Assembly (NCBI GenBank): GCA_016880695.1
Contig: JAEHCY010000082.1
Location: forward strand, 1-13,898
From: Chromatiaceae bacterium
GTDB lineage: Bacteria > Pseudomonadota > Gammaproteobacteria > Chromatiales > Chromatiaceae
DNA length: 13,898 nt
Direction of reading: 5' to 3'
The translations under genes and the position numbers were made by a program. Below, piece after piece: positions 6,222 through 13,627 of the stretch (its first letter is position 1; every line of letters starts with the position of its first letter). A model generated the notes under the pieces. It was given only the letters and a program-made list of their open reading frames with translations. It was not told where the DNA came from and made no database searches.

Positions 6222-7442
6222 TCAGTACGCGGGCCCGTCACTAGCATAGCTCAGACCCGCGGCCGCGGCCTGCTCGCGGACCGTCCGGTAGATCTTGGCA
6301 TCCAAGGAGTCCCGGGCACCCGCGTCCTTCTCCACCTTCCCCTTGAGGTAACCCGCGCGTTGTTCCGCAAGGTCTCGTATCCTGCCCTGCAACTCTTTGC
6401 GCTGCTCCAGCGTCTGGCCGATTGTGGCCTTCTGCTCCGCCGGGGTCATCGCCTGGAGTGGTGCTGGCAGGGCCTCGGGCGCGACGGACTCGAGATCCAC
6501 TCGGCCGCTAGCCACATCCGCCACCAGCTCCTTGTCGCCGAGAAAGCTGGTGGCGCCCCCCTCCGAGGCAATGAAGGTCGCGCGGCGGGCCCGGGACTCC
6601 ACGGAGGCGCCCGCGTGCAGCTTGTCGGTGGCCTCCAGCTTTTGGCGCTTCGCCGCCTGCTCCTCCTCGGAACCATAGTACAGGCGGGTCTGGTCGAGCT
6701 TGGCGGAAAGCTCCGCCAGGCGAGCATCGAAGGGGGTGGCAATGGCCACCGCGCCACCTGACTGATCCACCTGGAAGTACTGGCCCCGCCCAATCTGGGC
6801 GATACGCTGCCACTCCCGGGCCGTCTCGCCAGCCTGGCCACACTGTACGGCGTTGACGTGAATCCCTCGCTCCTGGGCCACCTTGAGGGTCTCCGGGTAC
6901 TTCACGTCATTGGGATAGTCCATATGGGGCGGTGCGTCCCCGACCAGGAACAGCGTCTTGTAGGTGTTGGGGTCCTGGCTCCAGGAAATGCGCTGGACCG
7001 CATCGTAGAGCGCCTGATTCACGCTCTCGGGGCCGTCGCCGCCCCCGTCGGCGCGAAAGTCCATCAGGGTCGCGTACACCGAATCCAGGTCGACAGACAG
7101 GTCCACCACCCGGGTCACATAGGCATCGCCGCGGTCTCGGTAGGCGACCAGCCCCATTCGAATTTCGGGTGTGGGCTGTCCCGAGGCCAGGGTGGAGGCG
7201 ATGGACCAGATCTTTTCCTTGGCGGCCTGGATCAGACCACTCATGCTGCCCGTGGTATCGAGCACGAACACCACCTCGACCCGGGGCCGCTGGTTGGTCG
7301 TGCGGTCCGAGGGGGGAATCGGGAGCGTCCCCGGATTCGGGGCCGGCGGGGTCAGGGTGGCGAGCTGCTGCTGGATCGGGTAATAGGCCACGGCCGCGGC
7401 GGTGACCGCGAACAGGGCAAGTCCGACGAGCTTGGTTTTCAT
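6222..7442 (-). CDS. Exported or membrane-anchored von Willebrand factor A domain protein
   Basis: The 406-residue protein opens with MKTKLVGLA and a hydrophobic segment (about 5-21) with no clear cleavage site, so it is either secreted to the periplasm or held by an N-terminal anchor. A Pro-rich linker (30-52) leads to a VWA domain at about 54-240. The metal-ion site reads DTTGSMS (D62, T64, S66), a D-x-T-G-S variant of the usual D-x-S-x-S; further conserved stretches are AYRDRGD (100-106), GGGDGPESVNQAL (133-145) and LVGDAPPHMDY (166-176). This DTTGSM type resembles VWA domains of the VwkA-like branch. The C-terminal third is helical, with a likely coiled coil at 335-395. VWA domains usually bind protein partners through Mg2+. 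A GGAGA lies about 8 nt before the ATG. It is the third gene of the PspA-like operon, 19 bp after the membrane-protein stop codon. The 200 bp beyond it show no clear terminator. Confidence 0.9.
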   Translation of the reverse strand: MKTKLVGLALFAVTAAAVAYYPIQQQLATLTPPAPNPGTLPIPPSDRTTNQRPRVEVVFVLDTTGSMSGLIQAAKEKIWSIASTLASGQPTPEIRMGLVAYRDRGDAYVTRVVDLSVDLDSVYATLMDFRADGGGDGPESVNQALYDAVQRISWSQDPNTYKTLFLVGDAPPHMDYPNDVKYPETLKVAQERGIHVNAVQCGQAGETAREWQRIAQIGRGQYFQVDQSGGAVAIATPFDARLAELSAKLDQTRLYYGSEEEQAAKRQKLEATDKLHAGASVESRARRATFIASEGGATSFLGDKELVADVASGRVDLESVAPEALPAPLQAMTPAEQKATIGQTLEQRKELQGRIRDLAEQRAGYLKGKVEKDAGARDSLDAKIYRTVREQAAAAGLSYASDGPAY

Positions 7443-7461
7443 GATGTGATTCTCCGATGAG

Positions 7462-8031
7462 TCAACGAACCGATGACAGTTTTCTCAGGGCCGCGTCCGC
7501 GGCGCGTTCGGCGCACCCGAAGCGGTCTTCCGTGTCGGCATCCGAGTCAGGTCTCGACGCCCGCCCAGGCAGCCGCGGCGGGATAGCCACGAATAGGGCC
7601 TGGACCAGAAAGAAGCACCAGACACTGAGTAGGACGCTGCCGGTGTAAAGCGCCGCCCACACGGCGGCGGCCAGGCCAAGGCCGCTCAGCCCTAGATCCA
7701 CCCCCGCAGCCAACAGGCTGGAGTGGAAATAGAGGGAGCGGACCAGCCAGATCAGGCCCACATGAACCAACAGGTACAGGACCAGGGGCAGCCCAAGCCC
7801 CCAGGCCGCACCCGCCACCAGAACCCATGCGGCCAGGGTCGTGATGCGCCCGACCCGCTCGGCGCTGCGGCCGAGGAGATAGAGCACGTAGGCCAGTCCG
7901 ATGCCAGGGATCAACAGGCGCAGCACCCCACCGCTCGCCGCGACCCCGCCCAGGGCAGCAAAGAGAATGCTGGCGCCGAGGCTTGCGATCAGTGCCACCA
8001 GCGCGCCTTCAAGGAACGTGGGACGGTTCAT
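7462..8031 (-). CDS. Multi-pass membrane protein of the PspA-like operon, unknown function
   Basis: The 189-residue protein is very hydrophobic, with likely membrane segments near 8-30, 35-54, 64-80, 82-98, 108-128 and 131-150, then a charged tail (151-189) rich in Arg and Asp. No catalytic motif is visible and I do not recognise the family. Its ATG overlaps the stop codon of the PspA-like gene (ATGA, 4 bp), and GGAGG lies 5 nt before it, so the two are translationally coupled. The position between a PspA-like protein and a VWA protein suggests a membrane receptor or anchor for one or both, comparable in place but not in sequence to PspB/PspC. Whether there are five or six segments is uncertain. 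Confidence 0.85.
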   Translation of the reverse strand: MNRPTFLEGALVALIASLGASILFAALGGVAASGGVLRLLIPGIGLAYVLYLLGRSAERVGRITTLAAWVLVAGAAWGLGLPLVLYLLVHVGLIWLVRSLYFHSSLLAAGVDLGLSGLGLAAAVWAALYTGSVLLSVWCFFLVQALFVAIPPRLPGRASRPDSDADTEDRFGCAERAADAALRKLSSVR

Positions 8032-8567
8032 GGCTGCCTCCGCTTGTGTTTCTCGCGCAGAAAGGCCACCTCCACGTCCTCGTCGCGCACCGAGATATCC
8101 GGCACCGGCCAGCTCTCGTCCAACCGCCCGGCGTCATCCTCCTCCTCGGCCAGGAGCTCCGCCTTCTGGCGCATCGCCTCCAGGCGCAAGCGATGTTCCT
8201 CAACCCGCCCGCGCAGACCCGCGAGGCGTACCTCCAGGGCCTCGCGTTTGCGGGCGATGAGCCTGCGCAGACGCTCGGCCTCGAGCTTGCGCTTGACCAG
8301 CGCCCTGGCCAGGTCATCCTTTTCCGCGGCGAAGCAGATCCCGAGCTCCTCTTCGATTTCCGCCAGGGTCTGGTCGAGATCGGCCACGCGGGCGAGGAGC
8401 TGGCCGCGCTCCTGGTTCAGCCCCCGCAGCCGTTGCTCGTCGCGGGCCTGGGCCTCTTCCATCTCCCGCACCGCCTGCCTCAGCAGCAGGTCGGGCTCCT
8501 CGATGCGGTCAAGGACCGCATGCAGATCCGCCCGGAACAGGCGGGTGACGCGTGTGATCAGTGCCAT
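8028..8567 (-). CDS. Short PspA/IM30-like coiled-coil protein
   Basis: The 179-residue protein starts with an amphipathic segment (MALITRVTRLFRADLHAVLD, 1-20) and continues EEPDLLLRQAVREMEEA (23-39), which matches the PspA pattern EDP...L.R..I.EMEE. A long coiled coil follows, with KDDLARALVKRK (83-94) matching the conserved LARxAL block of PspA/IM30. An acidic break EEEDDAGRLDE (141-151) ends the coil, and a basic tail closes the protein. PspA/IM30 proteins are ESCRT-III relatives that bind and stabilise the inner membrane under stress. This one is about 40 residues shorter than E. coli PspA and seems to lack the last helices. GGGAGG about 8 nt upstream supports the start. It heads the operon with the membrane and VWA genes and is divergent from the two-component system. 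No PspF, PspB or PspC gene is in the window. Confidence 0.85.
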   Translation of the reverse strand: MALITRVTRLFRADLHAVLDRIEEPDLLLRQAVREMEEAQARDEQRLRGLNQERGQLLARVADLDQTLAEIEEELGICFAAEKDDLARALVKRKLEAERLRRLIARKREALEVRLAGLRGRVEEHRLRLEAMRQKAELLAEEEDDAGRLDESWPVPDISVRDEDVEVAFLREKHKRRQP

Positions 8568-8647
8568 GATGGGTGCCTCCCGTGGGTCGTTGGTGAATCT
8601 CCAACTTCAGTCTAAGGAAGCGGCCGGGGGGCTCGTAGGCGGACTTT

Positions 8648-8685
8648 GGTAAAACCTTGCCACCCAGGTTTACCCAACATTTACA
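8648..8685. promoter_or_regulatory. Candidate response-regulator operator in the divergent intergenic region
   Basis: TTTAC occurs at 8669-8673 and 8680-8684, exactly 11 bp apart, and in inverse orientation as GTAAA at 8649-8653. GGTAAAACCT (8648-8657) and AGGTTTACC (8666-8674) also form an inverted repeat with one unpaired A. OmpR/PhoB-family regulators typically bind direct half-sites with an 11-bp period. TTTACA at 8680-8685 could double as a -35 for the regulator gene, though no good -10 follows. The site sits in the only gap between the PspA-like operon and the two-component genes. Confidence 0.42.
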
Positions 8686-8722
8686 AAACCGGCACCCAGA
8701 CCGGTGGTAGGCTTTGCCGACC

Positions 8723-9424
8723 ATGAACCGCAAGCTCCGCCTGCTGGTCGTCGAGGACGAGGCCGCCATCCGTATTGGCCTGAGGGATGTCTTTGTGTTC
8801 CACGGGTATGAGGTCGAGACCGCCGCGGACGGCCGCGAGGGGCTGAGGAAGGCATTAAGCGGCACCTTCGATCTGGTGCTGCTGGACCTGATGCTGCCCG
8901 GTATCGACGGGTTCGAGATTTGTAACCGCATCCGCGCCCAGGACCCCGAGCAGCCCATCATCCTGCTCACGGCCAAGACCGCCGACGAGGACATCATTCA
9001 GGGGTTGACGCTCGGGGCCGACGACTACGTCACCAAGCCCTTCTCGGTGGCCCAGCTGGTGCTGCGGGTACAGGCGGTGCTGCGACGCTCCCGGGTGGGC
9101 ATGGCCGAGCAAGGCCGCCTCTACCTCGGACCCGATGTGATGGTGGACGTGCGCAGCCTCTCGGGCCAGCGCGGCCCCGTGGCCCTGTCCTTCACCCGGC
9201 GGGAGGTGGAGATCCTGCAGCACCTTCACGCGAGCTCCGAGCGCGCCGTCTCCCGCGAAGAGCTTCTGACCAAGGTGTGGGGCTACGCCCGCAACCTCGA
9301 CCTCGAGACCCGGACCGTGGACATCCACATCGCCAAGCTGCGCCGTAAAATCGAGTCCGACCCGAGTGATCCGCGCCTCTTGGTCACGGTGCGCGGCGCG
9401 GGATACCGCTTGCTCAGGGATTGA
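8723..9424 (+). CDS. OmpR-family DNA-binding response regulator
   Basis: The 233-residue cytoplasmic protein has a receiver domain (about 5-120) with the acidic pair E11-D12, phospho-acceptor D55 in LVLLDLMLPG, T83 in LLTAK and K105 in TKPF, so the site is complete. A winged-helix DNA-binding domain follows (about 130-232) with FTRREVEIL (157-165), LLTKVWGY (181-188), TVDIHIAKLRRKI (198-210) and TVRGAGYRL (222-230). I start it at ATG 8723, with GGTAGG 11 nt upstream; a TTG at 8714 in the same frame is too close to that site. It is followed with a 1-bp gap by its histidine kinase and is divergent from the PspA-like operon, its most likely target together with its own promoter. Confidence 0.95.
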   Translation: MNRKLRLLVVEDEAAIRIGLRDVFVFHGYEVETAADGREGLRKALSGTFDLVLLDLMLPGIDGFEICNRIRAQDPEQPIILLTAKTADEDIIQGLTLGADDYVTKPFSVAQLVLRVQAVLRRSRVGMAEQGRLYLGPDVMVDVRSLSGQRGPVALSFTRREVEILQHLHASSERAVSREELLTKVWGYARNLDLETRTVDIHIAKLRRKIESDPSDPRLLVTVRGAGYRLLRD

Positions 9425-9425
9425 G

Positions 9426-11519
9426 ATGCGCCACCACCGCTTCCGGGGCTGGGACGAGAAGCGGCTGCGCCTGGGGCTCGGCGCCTTCTTCCTGGCCCTG
9501 CTGATCCCCACCGGGGTGCTCATCGAGCAGGCCTACCGCCAGCTCCGCTGGGAGGCGTTTCACCAGTATCAGGCGCTCGCGGAGGAGCTTGCGGCGCGCA
9601 TCGACGCCCGCCTGGGAGAGCTGATCGGGATCGAGGAACGCCGATCCTTTGCCGACTATGCCTTCCTGGTGATCACTGGAGATCCCCCCTCAAGGGTCCC
9701 TCAACGCTCGCCCCTGTCTACCTATCCGGTGACCTCCGAGCTCCCGGGGCTCATCGGCTACTTCCAGGTCGATAGCCGCGGCAACCTCAGCTCTCCCCTG
9801 CTCCCGGCTCCCGACACCGAGCCCTCCGCCCACGGCGTATCCGAGACTGAGCTGGCCGAGCGCAGGGCGTTACAGATACGCATCGGGGACATCCTCGCCC
9901 AGAACCGGCTGGTGCAGCAGCCGCTCACTGCTACCGTTGGTGCCGTGGCCGCGAGCGCCCCCCGGGCCCCGTTGGAAGCGGAGCGAGCAATGGTTTCGGC
10001 GGCCGAACCGGACCAGGCTGCCCCCCTCCCATCCCGCGACCAGGCGGCACCTGCCCAAGCGGAGTCGGGCATGGCCCAGGCGGCCTTCGACCGCCTCGAG
10101 GAAGCGGTCGGCATGGCCGAGGAAAACAAAGAGAAGGTCGCCCAGCGCTCGCTCGGGCGGGTCAAGGACCTCCAGCTCGATTTCCGCTTCCAGGCCAAGA
10201 TGACCGACGAGGCCGAGGGGCAGGCCGCGGCACAGAGATCGGCCCCGATCGCCAAGCGCGAGGGGCACCGGGAACGCGGGGCCTTGCCGCAGGCCGCGCC
10301 ACCGCTCGGGGCCGTGCCCGCCGCACCGGCACCCCCGCCGACGCGGCCCCGCATCGACACCTTTGCCAGCGAGGTCGATCCCTTCGCCCTGAGCCTGCTC
10401 GACAGCGGGCACTTCGTGCTCTATCGCAACCTCTGGCGCGATGCGCAGCGCACCATACAGGGGGCACTGATCGACCAGCAACGGTTCTTGGAGGGCATCA
10501 TCGAAGCGGCCTTCCGGCCAACCGCCCTCTCCCGCATGAGCAACCTGATCGTCGCCTACCGAGGAGACGTGCTCGCCGCCTTCTCCGGGCAGTCCCAGAG
10601 GGAGTACAGCCCGGGCACCGCCGAACTCCGCGGTACGCTGCTGTATCAGGCCCGCTTGTCGACCCCCCTGGGCAGCCTGCGGCTCATCTTCAGCCTGACC
10701 CGGCTACCGGCCGGGCCCGGCGCCGCGGTGCTCGCCTGGGTCGCCGCAGTGCTGCTCATTGTGCTCTGCGGCGGCTTCTATCTGCTGTACCGACTGGGGG
10801 TTGGTCAGATCCGCCTCGCCTGCCAGCAGCAGGATTTCGTCTCCGCCGTCAGCCACGAGCTCAAGACCCCCCTGACCTCGATCCGCATGTACAGCGAGAT
10901 GCTGCGCGAGGGTTGGGTGACCGAGGAGAAACGCCCAATCTACTACCGCTTCATCCACGACGAGAGCGAGCGTCTCTCGCGGCTCATCAGCAACGTCTTG
11001 CAGCTCGCCCGCATGACCCGCAGTGAGTTCCGCGTCGACCTCAAACCGACTCCGGTCGGCGAACTGCTCGAGGACATCCGGGGCAAGATCGCCTCGCAGG
11101 CGCAAGCGGCGGGCTTCACCCTCAATCTGGCCTGCAGCGGGGAGGCCGGCGCGGCGATGGTCCAGGCCGATCGGGACCTCGTCGCACAGATCCTCATCAA
11201 CCTGGTGGACAACGCGGTGAAGTTCTCGGCCAAGGCGGAGCACAAGGCCATCGACCTCGCCTGTGACCTCCAGCGCGGCAGGGGTGTGGGAATCTCGGTG
11301 CGGGACTACGGCCCCGGCATACCCAAGACGCAGCTGCGCAAGATCTTTCAGCTCTTCTACCGCTCCGAGAGTGAGCTCACCCGCGAGACGGTGGGGACCG
11401 GCATCGGGCTCGCGCTGGTGCGGCAGTTGGCCCAGGCCATGGGCGGCAGCGTGGAGGTGGTCAACCGCGACCCTGGGGCCGAGTTCCGTCTGCAGTTGCC
11501 GCTCGGGCGGGCGCCCTGA
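9426..11519 (+). CDS. Sensor histidine kinase with large extracytoplasmic region
   Basis: The 697-residue protein has a first membrane segment at about 16-34, an outer region of nearly 400 residues (35-432), a second segment at about 433-456 and a complete kinase core. The phospho-acceptor is H477 in FVSAVSHELKTP; the N box is INLVDNAVKFS with N596; G1 is VRDYGPGIP (D627), the F box FQLFYR (641-646) and G2 GTGIGLALV (657-665). No HAMP domain is evident; the kinase core follows the second segment almost directly. Residues about 165-310 of the outer region are rich in Ala, Pro, Gln and charged residues, with a coiled-coil-like stretch at 215-250, and separate two more ordered blocks (40-165 and 310-430). 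ATG 9426 is chosen because it lies 1 bp after the regulator stop codon and directly before the first membrane segment; an upstream ATG at 9366 would overlap the regulator gene. Confidence 0.94.
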   Translation: MRHHRFRGWDEKRLRLGLGAFFLALLIPTGVLIEQAYRQLRWEAFHQYQALAEELAARIDARLGELIGIEERRSFADYAFLVITGDPPSRVPQRSPLSTYPVTSELPGLIGYFQVDSRGNLSSPLLPAPDTEPSAHGVSETELAERRALQIRIGDILAQNRLVQQPLTATVGAVAASAPRAPLEAERAMVSAAEPDQAAPLPSRDQAAPAQAESGMAQAAFDRLEEAVGMAEENKEKVAQRSLGRVKDLQLDFRFQAKMTDEAEGQAAAQRSAPIAKREGHRERGALPQAAPPLGAVPAAPAPPPTRPRIDTFASEVDPFALSLLDSGHFVLYRNLWRDAQRTIQGALIDQQRFLEGIIEAAFRPTALSRMSNLIVAYRGDVLAAFSGQSQREYSPGTAELRGTLLYQARLSTPLGSLRLIFSLTRLPAGPGAAVLAWVAAVLLIVLCGGFYLLYRLGVGQIRLACQQQDFVSAVSHELKTPLTSIRMYSEMLREGWVTEEKRPIYYRFIHDESERLSRLISNVLQLARMTRSEFRVDLKPTPVGELLEDIRGKIASQAQAAGFTLNLACSGEAGAAMVQADRDLVAQILINLVDNAVKFSAKAEHKAIDLACDLQRGRGVGISVRDYGPGIPKTQLRKIFQLFYRSESELTRETVGTGIGLALVRQLAQAMGGSVEVVNRDPGAEFRLQLPLGRAP

Positions 11520-11605
11520 TCCCTCCCGGACCACGCGGATGAAACCGCGGGCGCCGATCCCCATTGTCCTATCGAGCGGCATTTCGCCGGGAGGACCGCG
11601 CACCC

Positions 11606-12256
11606 GTGACTACCGACCTGAACCGACGCCACCTTCTCTTGGGCCTGGCCGGGGCCCTGGTGGGCCTCCCTTCGCTGGTGCTGGCCAGTCGCCTGCAGCC
11701 CACACCAGCGCAACCCGCCGGCCCGTTCTACCCGGTCGAGCCCCCGCTCGACGATGACAACGACCTCACGCGGGTCACCGGCCGCACCGCCCCGGCCCTG
11801 GGTGAGATCACCGACCTCGGCGGACACATCCTCAACGCGAATGGTGAACCCCTTTCGGGACTGCGCATCGAGATCTGGCAGTGCGACGCCAACGGCCGCT
11901 ATCGCCACCCCCACGACCACGGCGGCAAACCCAGGGACGAGGGCTTCCAAGGCCATGGCCACACCATCACCGACACGCAGGGGCGTTACCGCTTCCGCAC
12001 CATCCGCCCCGTTGCCTATCCTGGACGCGCCCCGCACATCCACGTTGCGGTCTTTTCCGAGGGCATGGCACCCTTCGTCACCCAGATTTACGTCATGGGT
12101 GAACCGCAAAACGCCGGGGACTTCCTGTTCCAGCACCTGCCCGCGGACCGCCGCCCCTTGGTGCTCGCCGACTTTGTCCCCGAAACCGGGGGCGACGCCA
12201 GGCTCACCGCCCGTTTCGACCTGATCCTGGACGGTGGCGGCACCCCGGCCCTATGA
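11606..12256 (+). CDS. Tat-exported intradiol ring-cleavage dioxygenase-like protein
   Basis: The 216-residue protein shows a twin-arginine type signal (NRRHLLLG at 6-13, hydrophobic core to about 28). GPFYPVEPP (39-47) and the catalytic core GRYRHP (97-102), YPGRAPHIHVAV (138-149) follow. The four Fe(III) ligands of protocatechuate 3,4-dioxygenase-type enzymes are all present: Y99, Y138, H144 and H146, with R141 after the second tyrosine. Such enzymes cleave catechol-type rings between the two hydroxyls. The signal suggests folding with iron in the cytoplasm before export. GTG 11606 is preferred over a TTG at 11564 because GGGAGG lies 11 nt before it and the signal peptide then begins at the N-terminus. 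It starts 86 bp after the kinase gene, so co-transcription is possible. No other aromatic-degradation gene is near, so its substrate is unknown. Confidence 0.88.
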   Translation: MTTDLNRRHLLLGLAGALVGLPSLVLASRLQPTPAQPAGPFYPVEPPLDDDNDLTRVTGRTAPALGEITDLGGHILNANGEPLSGLRIEIWQCDANGRYRHPHDHGGKPRDEGFQGHGHTITDTQGRYRFRTIRPVAYPGRAPHIHVAVFSEGMAPFVTQIYVMGEPQNAGDFLFQHLPADRRPLVLADFVPETGGDARLTARFDLILDGGGTPAL

Positions 12257-12285
12257 CCCACAGGCGGGCACGCGCGGCCTTCTTC

Positions 12286-12315
12286 TTGGACCTGGGTACG
12301 AATTTGAACTAGGAT
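12286..12315 (+). promoter_or_regulatory. Possible promoter of the lytic transglycosylase gene
   Basis: TTGGAC (12286-12291) and TAGGAT (12310-12315) are separated by 18 bp. Transcription would start near 12322, about 28 nt before the chosen ATG at 12350. The -10 box covers an upstream in-frame ATG at 12314, which argues against that codon as the start. Confidence 0.45.
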
Positions 12316-12349
12316 GAGCGCAAGATTCCTGCGTTCGAGGGTGATCGTC

Positions 12350-13471
12350 ATGCGCATTTCGGTGTTCCTGACCAGCATCTTCGCGGTCGCCACCCTGGGT
12401 GCCTGCGGCGCAACCCCGCCCAAGACCTCGGCCGACAACTCCGCCACCCGGGCGACCTCCACACCCACCCGGCCCGGAACCGGGAGCTACGCGCGATATC
12501 CCGCCGCCGAGGAGCTGGTCGCCCGGCTGCATGCCGAGCACGGACTGGATCCCGAGCAGCTCCGCAACACCCTCTCCCGCGCGGAGCGCCAACAGTGGAT
12601 CCTGGAGCTGGTCAACCGGCCCGCCCCCACGCCGAGCACCAAGCCCACCGGAAGCTGGACCCGCTACAGCAGCAAGTTCCTCAACGAGGACCGCATCAGC
12701 AAGGGCGTGCAGTTCTGGGGGGAGCATGCCGAGGTCCTCGAGCGGGCCTCCCGCCGCTACGGCGTCCCGCCGGAATATGTGGTGGCCATCATTGGGGTGG
12801 AGACCCACTACGGGCGCAATTTCGGGAAAACCCGGGTGATCGATGCCCTGGCCACCCTGGCGTTCGACTTTCCGCGGCGCGGTGATTACTTCACCAAAGA
12901 GTTGGGCGACTATCTGGTGATGACCCACAACGAAGGGCTCGACCCCTTCGGGCCACGGGGCTCCTACGCCGGCGCCATGGGCTACGGGCAGTTCATGCCG
13001 AGCAGCTTTCTTACCTATGCGGTCGATTTCAACGGCGACGGCAAGCGCAATCTGTGGGACCCCGAGGACGCCATCGGCAGCGTCGCCAACTACTTCAAGG
13101 GTCACGATTGGCGCGGCGGCGAGGCAGTGGCAATCCCGGCCAGGGCGCAGGGCACCGCACCCCAGCTCATGAAGGCGGACTTCACCACCCGCTATCGGGT
13201 GGAGGAATTGGCCAGGGAAGGGGTGACCAGCACCGCCCCGCTCGATGGCAACGGGCAGGTCAGTCTGTTACGCCTCGATGGCGTGGGTGGCTTCGAATAC
13301 TGGCTTGGGCTGCACAACTTCTATGTCATCACCCGCTACAACCACAGCACCTATTACGCCATGTCGGTGCACCAGCTCGCCCAGCAGTTGCGCTCACGCC
13401 GCGGGCCGGTGGACAGACCGCTGATCTCCTGGCTCCAAAGGCTGGTCCGGCCCACCGACGGGTTGGGGTAG
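12350..13471 (+). CDS. mltB: Lytic murein transglycosylase B, lipoprotein
   Basis: MltB cleaves the MurNAc-GlcNAc bond of peptidoglycan to give 1,6-anhydro ends, acting in the periplasm from the outer membrane. The 373-residue protein begins with a lipoprotein signal ending TLGAC, so lipidated C19; G20 follows, without an Asp retention signal at +2, consistent with the outer membrane. A low-complexity Thr/Ser/Pro linker (21-48) precedes the catalytic domain. The catalytic glutamate is E151 in IIGVETHYGRNFGKTRV (147-163), followed by GAMGYGQFMPSSF (208-220) and the EF-hand-like loop DFNGDGKRNLWDP (226-238) known from Slt35. Length is near E. coli MltB (about 361). GAGGG lies 8 nt before ATG 12350; the longer frame from 12314 would put 12 charged residues ahead of the signal. 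Confidence 0.95.
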   Translation: MRISVFLTSIFAVATLGACGATPPKTSADNSATRATSTPTRPGTGSYARYPAAEELVARLHAEHGLDPEQLRNTLSRAERQQWILELVNRPAPTPSTKPTGSWTRYSSKFLNEDRISKGVQFWGEHAEVLERASRRYGVPPEYVVAIIGVETHYGRNFGKTRVIDALATLAFDFPRRGDYFTKELGDYLVMTHNEGLDPFGPRGSYAGAMGYGQFMPSSFLTYAVDFNGDGKRNLWDPEDAIGSVANYFKGHDWRGGEAVAIPARAQGTAPQLMKADFTTRYRVEELAREGVTSTAPLDGNGQVSLLRLDGVGGFEYWLGLHNFYVITRYNHSTYYAMSVHQLAQQLRSRRGPVDRPLISWLQRLVRPTDGLG

Positions 13472-13627
13472 GGCACTCGTCCAGGGCGAACGCCGGGAGT
13501 TGCGCGATTCGTCTGCTGCAGGCAGGGGGCGTCGCGGCCAGGGCACCCGCCCCCATCCTCCTGACCCGCGCCGGCCCAAACCAACCCCCACCGAGCACCC
13601 GGCTCCTAGCACCAGGGAAGCCTTGGC
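13472..13627 (+). other. mltB-mobA intergenic region with a GC-rich hairpin
   Basis: No gene is seen. GGGGGCG (13525-13531) and CGCCCCC (13548-13554) form a 7-bp GC stem with a 16-nt loop, but no U-tract follows, so a terminator is not supported. A purine-rich AGGGAAG just before 13620 is the likely ribosome site of the next gene. Confidence 0.4.

Noticed and set aside
8568..8722. Sigma-54 promoter for the PspA-like operon, as in E. coli psp
   Set aside because: The best TGGCA-like stretch on the minus strand lacks the GC at the -12 element with correct spacing, and no PspF-type activator gene is in the window.
9366..9425. Upstream ATG start for the histidine kinase
   Set aside because: It would overlap the response-regulator gene by 59 bp and add 20 residues before the membrane segment; ATG 9426 lies 1 bp after the regulator stop codon.
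13525..13554. GC-rich hairpin as terminator of mltB
   Set aside because: There is no U-tract after the stem and the loop is 16 nt.
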